From: JBHHZM01 sp046758065
Lineage (GTDB): Bacteria; Pseudomonadota; Alphaproteobacteria; JAAXGF01
DNA: 19,358 nt
Reading direction: 5' to 3'
Assembly: GCA_046758065.1 (NCBI GenBank)
Contig: JBHHZM010000058.1
Coordinates: 1 to 19,358, forward strand
Part shown: piece by piece, positions 14,105-19,358 of the stretch
Layout: each line of letters starts with the position of its first letter
Position numbering within the stretch: position 1 is the stretch's first letter
Translations under genes and position numbers: made by a program
Notes under the pieces: generated by a model
Seen by the model: only the letters and a program-made list of their open reading frames with translations
What the model was told of the DNA's origin: nothing
Database searches by the model: none

Positions 14105-15139
14105 ATGCCTGACCAACGGCTTGTCCTGCCGCCGCGCCAGGATATTTCCGCTGCGTGGCTTGGCCGCGATCTGGCAAACCACCCGGAGGCATGGGTCGTG
14201 ACCCTGTCGCCGGGTCATGTTGCCGATCTGGAGCAGGCCACGGCCAAGGTTGTATCCCGCGGCATAGCGATGGCCGACATAACGAAAGAAATCTTCGCGC
14301 TGCCATCTTTGGAAGCAGCCCTGTCGACACTGCAACAGGAGCTGGTGCACGGCCGAGGCTTTGCCCTGGTGCACGGGCTGAACGTCGACAGGTACACAGA
14401 GCAGGAAATCGCCGGCATCTTTTTTGGGTTGGGATCGCATATCGGTCATGCCCGCTCTCAGAACGCCGCGGGCGATCATTTGGGTCATGTGCGGGATGTG
14501 GGGGCCAAGGGCTCAGACAATACCGTGCGCATCTATCAGACCAGTGAACGCCAGACCTTTCATACGGATTCCTGCGACGTGGTCGGACTGATCTGTCTGC
14601 GCCAGGCAAAGTCGGGCGGCGAGTCCATGCTGGTCAGCGCCGCGAGCATCTATAACGCCTTTCTGGAACGGCGGCCCGATTTGCTGCCGCGCCTGTTCGA
14701 TCCCATTGCCACCGACCGGCGGGGCGAAACACCCGAAGGCATGAAACCGTATTTTGAAATCCCGGTTTTCACTTGGCATCGGGGTTATCTCAACGTCATG
14801 TACCAGCGGCAATATATTGATTCCGCACAGCGTTTCCTCGATGCCATGCGCCTGACCCCGGATCATGTAGAAGCTCTGGATATGTTCGACGAACTGGCCA
14901 ACGATCCCGATCTGGGTCTTGCCATGATGCTGGAACCCGGCGACATGCAGTTCGTCCATAATCACAGCCTGCTGCATGACCGAATGGGGTTTGAGGACTG
15001 GCCGGAGCCGGAACGCCGCCGCCACCTGCTGCGGTTGTGGCTCAGTGTGCCGGGCGATCGTCCCCTGCCGGATTGTTTTGCGGAGCGGTTCGGTGCGACC
15101 ACCATCGGTAATCGGGGCGGGATCGTCGTACCGGGTTGA
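14105..15139 (+). CDS. TauD/TfdA-family Fe(II)/2-oxoglutarate-dependent dioxygenase
   Basis: This 344-residue cytoplasmic oxygenase is predicted to hydroxylate a small organic substrate using 2-oxoglutarate, O2 and Fe(II). The metal triad is His153 and Asp155 in TFHTDSCD plus a distal His291 in HNHSLLHDR; Arg310 in RRRHLLRLWLS would bind 2-oxoglutarate. GGESMLVSAASIYNAFLERRP is also typical of the TauD fold. The N-terminal part (about 1-80) is longer than in taurine dioxygenase. Upstream GGAA-like bases are a poor ribosome-binding site. Third codon positions are visibly less GC-rich than in the neighbours (many TTT, TAT, GAA and CAG codons), which suggests acquisition from elsewhere. No substrate-specific neighbour is present, so the substrate cannot be named. 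Confidence 0.9.
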   Translation: MPDQRLVLPPRQDISAAWLGRDLANHPEAWVVTLSPGHVADLEQATAKVVSRGIAMADITKEIFALPSLEAALSTLQQELVHGRGFALVHGLNVDRYTEQEIAGIFFGLGSHIGHARSQNAAGDHLGHVRDVGAKGSDNTVRIYQTSERQTFHTDSCDVVGLICLRQAKSGGESMLVSAASIYNAFLERRPDLLPRLFDPIATDRRGETPEGMKPYFEIPVFTWHRGYLNVMYQRQYIDSAQRFLDAMRLTPDHVEALDMFDELANDPDLGLAMMLEPGDMQFVHNHSLLHDRMGFEDWPEPERRRHLLRLWLSVPGDRPLPDCFAERFGATTIGNRGGIVVPG

Positions 15140-15467
15140 AGGGTTCTTCAAGACCCCGGCCAATGCCATCGTCGGTCGTCGCGGTGTGATCTGGTGTGAC
15201 CAAACTCATAGGAATACTGCCTTAAGCCTTCTTGGCTAACGAACAGATTGATGCTCTCGATGGGTCTGCGCCCCTGGTTGCGATACCCGAGATGGGGCCT
15301 TTCGGAACGTTGAAACGAGATTCCGGCCGTACGGTAGAGGACTCGGCATCCAGTCCGCCGCCGACGGCCAGGCGATTCTCGCCGCCTGCAAGCCCTGAAC
15401 GACTACGGGGGACGGCGTTTCCCGCGCTGGTCACCTTCCTGCCCGAGAGCATGACGGCGCTGCATTA
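15140..15467. other. Gene-free stretch after the dioxygenase
   Basis: About 330 bases without a credible gene. Short open frames exist on both strands, but they lack ribosome-binding sites and recognisable protein sequence. A weak inverted repeat around AGCC-TTCTT-GGCT (near 15225-15240) could be the dioxygenase terminator. The stretch may be decayed sequence at the edge of the accessory islet. Confidence 0.5.
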
Positions 15468-15489
15468 GCGCCGATTCCCGAGTCGGCGC
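15468..15489 (-). terminator. Hairpin after the alpha/beta hydrolase gene
   Basis: GCGCCGA (15468-15474) pairs with TCGGCGC (15483-15489), with a wobble and an A-T pair extending the stem inwards. It lies 14 bases beyond the hydrolase stop on the minus strand. There is no U-tract. Confidence 0.5.
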
Positions 15490-15503
15490 CCGCCTTTCAG
15501 GGG

Positions 15504-16511
15504 TCAATCGTGAGCGAAAAGCTGTACCGCCGTTCGCTCGTGGCCCGAGGGGAGGGCGGCGGTGGAATCGGCGATCCAGACGGCGATGTCGGCGAGCACC
15601 GTTTCGGCCTCGAGATCGCGCAGCAGCATGTGAAAGCCGTTGGGGTAGATGGCGACGCGATGCGGCGCGGCGAGACGCTTCAGCATCTCGAACGTCGCGG
15701 TCCGGGGGACGAGTTGATCGTGTTCGCCGTAGAGCGCCAGCGTCGGCGTGCGCAAACGATCGGCGGCGAAAAAGGCCGCGTCCATCAGGTTGACGAGGCC
15801 ATAGATCGCGTCGATCCGCGTCTTCTTGATCGTCAGCGGGTCTTTCGAGAGCGCGACCAGCATCGGGCGGTTGTCCGACGGCTTGATTCCGAGGCCGCGG
15901 CCGGTGACCTCGGCCCAGGGCGCGAGATGGGCGCTCAGCCATAACCCAGCGCGATAGAACGGATTCATGCTGCGCCACCCCCATACCGCCGGCGCGACCA
16001 GCACCATGCCGTTTATCCGGGGTCTGTCCGCGCTCGCCATCAGCACCATCGCGGCGGCGGCGCCCATGCTCTCGCCGACGAGATAAAGCGGCGTTCCCGG
16101 GTGCGCCGCGCGCACCAGGCGAGTGACCGTCCGCAGGTCGTCGACCATGGTGTCGATCCCGGGCCAGAGGCCTCGTGCGGCGGTTTCTCCGAAGCCGCGC
16201 TGGTCGTAGGCGTAGGTGGTGATGCCGCGCGTCGCCCAATAGCGCGCCGGCCGGTCGAACGCGTTCGAGTAGTCGTTGAAACCGTGCACGCCGACGATCA
16301 CCGCCCGCGGCGCGCCGTCCGCCCGCCAGACGCGCAAAGGCAGGCGGGCGCCGTCGGCAGCGCGCACGTCGTGGTCGTCGAGCGCCGGCGCCACGGTGGG
16401 CGGGCCGGCGGCCTCGATATGCGGCGCGCAGGCCGCCAGCGCGCCGGCCAGAACGAGCAGAACGGCCAGGACGAGGGGCGCGCGACGTCGGCTGGACAGG
16501 GCGACGGTCAT
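15504..16511 (-). CDS. Alpha/beta hydrolase, lysophospholipase-like lipoprotein
   Basis: This 335-residue serine hydrolase is of the Hydrolase_4/monoacylglycerol lipase type. The N-terminus is a lipoprotein signal: basic SSRRR, a hydrophobic core, then a lipobox ending LAAC with Cys28, so the protein is probably anchored to a membrane facing the periplasm. The catalytic set is Ser148 in VGESMGAA, Asp265 in YGEHDQLVPR and His294 in NGFHMLL, with the oxyanion region HGFND at 76-80. It likely cleaves esters of lipids or similar small molecules. The true substrate is unknown. It stands alone on the minus strand, divergent from the ABC-2 permease pair with 138 bases between. The start has no strong ribosome-binding site but sits directly before the signal peptide. 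Confidence 0.92.
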   Translation of the reverse strand: MTVALSSRRRAPLVLAVLLVLAGALAACAPHIEAAGPPTVAPALDDHDVRAADGARLPLRVWRADGAPRAVIVGVHGFNDYSNAFDRPARYWATRGITTYAYDQRGFGETAARGLWPGIDTMVDDLRTVTRLVRAAHPGTPLYLVGESMGAAAAMVLMASADRPRINGMVLVAPAVWGWRSMNPFYRAGLWLSAHLAPWAEVTGRGLGIKPSDNRPMLVALSKDPLTIKKTRIDAIYGLVNLMDAAFFAADRLRTPTLALYGEHDQLVPRTATFEMLKRLAAPHRVAIYPNGFHMLLRDLEAETVLADIAVWIADSTAALPSGHERTAVQLFAHD

Positions 16512-16649
16512 GGCGGGCGAGTATGGGCCATCGCGCGCCGCGAGTCATGCGCCGGGCGCGCGCGCGCCGCTTGCCGGGCCGCCCGCTTCACACTATCTTG
16601 CCCCCGCGCCAACGCGCGCATTTCTTATCCGCTCCTGGCTGTCGGACGC

Positions 16650-17441
16650 ATGATTTCCGGTCCCCGCCCTATCGGTCGAGTCAACTGGTACGGCGCCTGG
16701 ACGCTCTACCAGCGCGAGGTCTGGCGCTTCCTCAAGACGCCGGTGCGCTCGATTCTCGCGCCCACGGCGACGAGCCTGTTGTTCCTCGCGATCTTCTCGC
16801 TGGCGCTGGGCGGCACGGTGCGCGACATGGCCGGCGTGCCGCTGATCGACTTCCTCGCCCCCGGACTCGCGATGATGGCCATCGTGCAAGCGTCGTTTGA
16901 AAACGCCGCCGGCTCGCTGGTGCAGGCCAAGCTGCTCGGCAACATCGTCGATATCCTGATGCCGCCGCTCGGTCCGGGCGAAGTGACGGCGGCGCTCGTG
17001 CTAGGCGGCGCGACCCGCGGGATGATGACCGGCGCCATACTAATCGCGGCAATGCAGCCTTTCGTCACGCTGATCCCGAGCCACGCGGCTTTCGCGCTGT
17101 TTTTCGCGCTCGCCGCGTCGCTGTTGCTCGCCATGGTCGGTCTGGTCACCGGGCTGTGGGCGGCGAAGTGGGACCACCTCGCGGCGGTCACCAACTTCAC
17201 GGTGATGCCGCTGATGTTCCTTTCGGGCACCTTCTATTCGATCGAGCGGCTGCCCGACGCCTGGCGCACGGCGAGCCAGCTCAATCCGATGTTCTACATG
17301 ATCGACGGCTTCCGCTACGGCTTTACCGGCGTGGCCGACGGCTCGCTCGCCGCCGGACTCGCGGTTGCGGTCGTGCTGGGAATCGCGTTGTGGCTCGTCT
17401 GCCATCGGCTGATCGCCGTCGGTTACAAGATCAAGTCGTGA
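16650..17441 (+). CDS. ABC-2 type transporter permease (first of a tandem pair)
   Basis: This 263-residue membrane subunit of an ABC exporter has about six hydrophobic segments and the YadH/NodJ-type arrangement of ABC-2 permeases. Shared landmarks are NWYGAWTLYQREVWRFLKTP at the cytoplasmic N-terminus, FLAPGLAMMAI, LLGNIVDILMPPLGPGE, FLSGTFYSIERLP and the FYMIDGFRYGF loop near the C-terminus. The frame is open far upstream, but that region is the antisense of the hydrolase gene; the ATG at 16650 gives the normal family length. The ribosome-binding site is weak. Its stop overlaps the GTG start of the next gene, a paralogue. No ATPase gene is present in the window, so the energising subunit must be encoded elsewhere. 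Confidence 0.92.
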   Translation: MISGPRPIGRVNWYGAWTLYQREVWRFLKTPVRSILAPTATSLLFLAIFSLALGGTVRDMAGVPLIDFLAPGLAMMAIVQASFENAAGSLVQAKLLGNIVDILMPPLGPGEVTAALVLGGATRGMMTGAILIAAMQPFVTLIPSHAAFALFFALAASLLLAMVGLVTGLWAAKWDHLAAVTNFTVMPLMFLSGTFYSIERLPDAWRTASQLNPMFYMIDGFRYGFTGVADGSLAAGLAVAVVLGIALWLVCHRLIAVGYKIKS

Positions 17442-18235
17442 GCGCGCAGCCCGCCCATCTCATCGTCGGTTCCGTCAACTGGTACGGCGCCTGGACGCTG
17501 TATCACAAGGAGGTCCGCCGTTTTCTCAAGGTGCCGGCGCAGACGCTGATCGCGCCGACGGCGACCACGCTCCTGATGCTCGCGATTTTCGCCTTGGCGC
17601 TCGGCGGACGCATGCGGGTCGTCGGCGACGTGCCCTACCTCGAGTTCCTCGCCCCGGGGCTGGTGATGATGTCGATCATCACCAACGCCTTCGCCAACAC
17701 CTCGTCGAGTCTGGTCATGTCGAAACTCCAGGGCAACATCGTCGATCTCCTGATGCCGCCCCTGACCGCGGCCGAGATCGCCGGCGCCTTCCTGCTCGGC
17801 GGCCTGACCCGCGGGCTCGTCACCGGCGTGGTGCTCGCGCTCGCCCTCCAGCCCTTCGTCACGCTCGTGCCGCAGCACCCGGGGTTCGTTCTGTTCCACG
17901 CCGTGGCGGCGTCCACGGCGCTCGCCATGATCGGCACGATCGGCGGCATCTGGGCCGAAAGGTTCGACCACATCTCGGTGGTGACCCACTTCGTCATCAC
18001 GCCCTTCGCCTTTCTCTCGGGCACCTTCTACTCGGTCGAGCGCCTGCCCGGCGCGCTCCACACGCTGACCCGGTTCGACCCGTTCTTCTACATGATCGAC
18101 GGTTTCCGCTACGGTTTCATCGGCGAAGCCGACGGTTCGCTCGCCATTGGCATCGCCGTGATGTGCGTGCTCAACCTCGCGCTCTGGCTGATCTGTCACC
18201 GGCTGCTCGAAAGCGGCTACAAGCTGAGGCCGTAA
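17438..18235 (+). CDS. ABC-2 type transporter permease (second of a tandem pair)
   Basis: This 265-residue membrane permease is paralogous to the gene before it; by eye over half the residues agree, with matching blocks at NWYGAWTLYHKEVRRFLK, FLAPGLVMMS, GNIVDLLMPPL, FLSGTFYSVERLP and FYMIDGFRYGF. It starts at GTG 17438, overlapping the previous stop as GTGA, so the pair is translationally coupled. The next ATG would cut off the conserved NWYGAW segment. Tandem divergence after duplication suggests a heterodimeric permease or two exporters sharing one ATPase. Substrate unknown. Confidence 0.92.
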   Translation: MSAQPAHLIVGSVNWYGAWTLYHKEVRRFLKVPAQTLIAPTATTLLMLAIFALALGGRMRVVGDVPYLEFLAPGLVMMSIITNAFANTSSSLVMSKLQGNIVDLLMPPLTAAEIAGAFLLGGLTRGLVTGVVLALALQPFVTLVPQHPGFVLFHAVAASTALAMIGTIGGIWAERFDHISVVTHFVITPFAFLSGTFYSVERLPGALHTLTRFDPFFYMIDGFRYGFIGEADGSLAIGIAVMCVLNLALWLICHRLLESGYKLRP

Positions 18236-18259
18236 GCGCGTCATCGAAAGGCAAGGCCG

Positions 18260-19237
18260 ATGAAGATCGTCCTCGATGTCGATAAACTGGTCGAAAACGG
18301 CGAACTGACCGGCGAGCAGGCCGAGCGCCTGAAGTCTCTGGCGGCCAGGGAAACCGGTTCGCTTGGAATCAACGTCCTGTTGTCGCTCGGGGTCGTCGCG
18401 ATCGCCGTCGGCTTGGTGGCGCTGGCGCCGTCGGCGACCAACGCGATACTCGTCGGCGCCGTTCTGGCCGCCCTGGGTTTGGCGTTGATCCGCTACCGCC
18501 AGGCACAGTGGCGGCTGTTGGGCGCCGCCAGCGTCATGGTGGGCGCGCTGTCGGTTGCGGGCGGCCTGGTCGTTCTCTGGGAGGGCAACGTCGTCGCCTT
18601 CCTGCTCGTGGCGATCATCGTCATGGCGCTCGGCGTGCTCGCCCGCAGCGGCCTGCTGATCGCCGCTTCGCCGCTCGCGCTGGCGGCCGCGCTCGGCAGC
18701 AGCGCCGGGTACATGGAAGCGGCCTATATGGTGATCGTCAGCGAGGCGACTATCACCATCGCGGTCTTCGCGCTGCTCGCGCTGGCGGCGTTCCGTCTCT
18801 CGAAGCGTTTTTCCGCCGACTACCAGCGGTTGGCGCTGGTCTACGCGCGCATGTCTCTCATCCTGGTGAACATGGGCTTGTGGGTCGGGTCGCTGTGGGG
18901 CGATTATCCCGGAGAACTTTGGATGGTCGGCGCGCCTTCCGACAATCCGGCCGCTTTCCTGGAAAAGTACGAACGCTGGCGGGAAACCGCCTTGTTCATC
19001 CCGGATACGATCTTCGTTGTCCTCTGGGCTCTCGCGCTGATCGGCGTCGGCGCATGGGGCGCGCGACGCAACCGGCGCTTCGTCGTCAACGCCGCCGCGG
19101 TGTTCGGTTCGATCCATTTTTATACCCAGTGGTTCGAGCGTCTCGGCGCCGAGCCGTTGCCGGTGATGGTGGGCGGGTTGATCATGGTCGGCATCGCCAT
19201 CGGGCTGTGGAAATACAATCGCCTCGCTCGCCCCTAG
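18260..19237 (+). CDS. DUF2157-like multi-pass membrane protein
   Basis: This 325-residue protein has a short cytoplasmic N-terminus (DVDKLVENGELTGEQAERLKSL) followed by about nine hydrophobic segments. The opening segment, a helix with G-E-L-T-xx-Q-A-E-x-L, followed by a gap-free series of helices, is what DUF2157 (predicted membrane protein) members look like. A soluble insert at about 215-245 contains GELWMVGAPSDNPAAFLEKYERW. Function is unknown for the family. It starts 25 bases after the ABC-2 permease pair with AAGG upstream, so it may share their operon. Confidence 0.75.
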   Translation: MKIVLDVDKLVENGELTGEQAERLKSLAARETGSLGINVLLSLGVVAIAVGLVALAPSATNAILVGAVLAALGLALIRYRQAQWRLLGAASVMVGALSVAGGLVVLWEGNVVAFLLVAIIVMALGVLARSGLLIAASPLALAAALGSSAGYMEAAYMVIVSEATITIAVFALLALAAFRLSKRFSADYQRLALVYARMSLILVNMGLWVGSLWGDYPGELWMVGAPSDNPAAFLEKYERWRETALFIPDTIFVVLWALALIGVGAWGARRNRRFVVNAAAVFGSIHFYTQWFERLGAEPLPVMVGGLIMVGIAIGLWKYNRLARP

Positions 19238-19307
19238 GCTCTCCGGCCAATGACGCCGCCGCGCCGCTTCCGCGTATCGTAGTGCTAAATTTTTCAGGAG
19301 TTCGCCG

Positions 19308-19358
19308 ATGCAGCTTTCCCGGTTTCCGCGCCTCCGTCTGGCGCATCTGCCGACCCCG
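19308..19358 (+). CDS. Probable D-cysteine desulfhydrase / PLP-dependent deaminase, partial (N-terminus only)
   Basis: Seventeen codons are visible, reading MQLSRFPRLRLAHLPTP, after a good CAGGAG ribosome-binding site seven bases before the ATG. The RFPR...PTP pattern is the N-terminus of the D-cysteine desulfhydrase/ACC deaminase family (DcyD), PLP enzymes that make pyruvate, H2S and ammonia from D-cysteine. The lysine and cofactor motifs lie beyond the window, so the call rests on a short stretch only. Confidence 0.6.
   Translation, partial: MQLSRFPRLRLAHLPTP

Noticed and set aside
15232..15468. 78-codon plus-strand frame after the dioxygenase
   Set aside because: It needs a TTG start without a ribosome-binding site, and its protein is Pro/Ser/Ala-rich without family features; treated as non-coding.
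17423..19117. 564-codon minus-strand frame opposite the ABC-2 permease and DUF2157-like genes
   Set aside because: Highly charged, low-complexity translation typical of the antisense of membrane-protein genes in GC-rich DNA.

Overview
The window is high-GC DNA, densely coded on both strands, and most likely comes from the chromosome of an alphaproteobacterium, probably a Rhodospirillales-like lineage. The lineage call is inference. It rests on a receiver protein very close to the N-terminal half of CtrA, on promoter-like TTAA-N7-TTAA (CtrA-type) boxes, on Tat-exported TRAP binding proteins and on the overall gene complement. No rRNA, tRNA, CRISPR array or intact transposase was seen.

Layout. 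(1) Positions 1-7026 hold two divergent TRAP transporter operons: dctM (cut by the window edge), dctQ and dctP on the minus strand (1-2644), and dctP, a TM2-dctQ fusion and dctM on the plus strand (3262-7026). Between them, at 2893-3163, lies a near-perfect copy of the 3' end of the 2-hydroxyacid dehydrogenase gene at 7048-8013. The whole right-hand TRAP operon is therefore bracketed by a 271-bp direct repeat. Both operons carry a strong GC hairpin between dctP and dctQ. (2) Positions 7048-10859, minus strand, are the kynurenine pathway from tryptophan to anthranilate (kynB-kynU-kynA in transcription order), followed by the 2-hydroxyacid dehydrogenase. (3) Positions 10860-11980 hold a CtrA-like receiver-only protein and, convergent to it, an unknown 82-residue protein. 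Each has a CtrA-type box upstream, placed at the same distance from a -10-like hexamer. (4) Positions 12020-13297 encode an MFS transporter. (5) Positions 13416-15500 look like an accessory islet: a small SnoaL/NTF2-like gene between imperfect inverted repeats, a TauD-family Fe(II)/2-oxoglutarate dioxygenase gene of less GC-rich composition, and about 360 bp of non-coding or decayed sequence. (6) Positions 15504-19358 encode a lipoprotein alpha/beta hydrolase (minus strand), then two tandem paralogous ABC-2 permeases, a DUF2157-like multi-pass membrane protein and the first 17 codons of a probable D-cysteine desulfhydrase (plus strand).

How the genes may work together. The TRAP systems probably import organic acids, and an adjacent 2-hydroxyacid dehydrogenase would fit 2-oxo or 2-hydroxy acid use (inference). 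The kyn genes degrade tryptophan to anthranilate, formylkynurenine being hydrolysed by KynB. The CtrA-like receiver and the 82-residue protein may belong to the cell-cycle/motility regulon of the host. The features most worth a second look are the repeat-bracketed TRAP operon, the TM2-coiled coil-DctQ fusion, the receiver-only CtrA relative with its pair of CtrA-type promoters, and the inverted-repeat-flanked SnoaL cassette.
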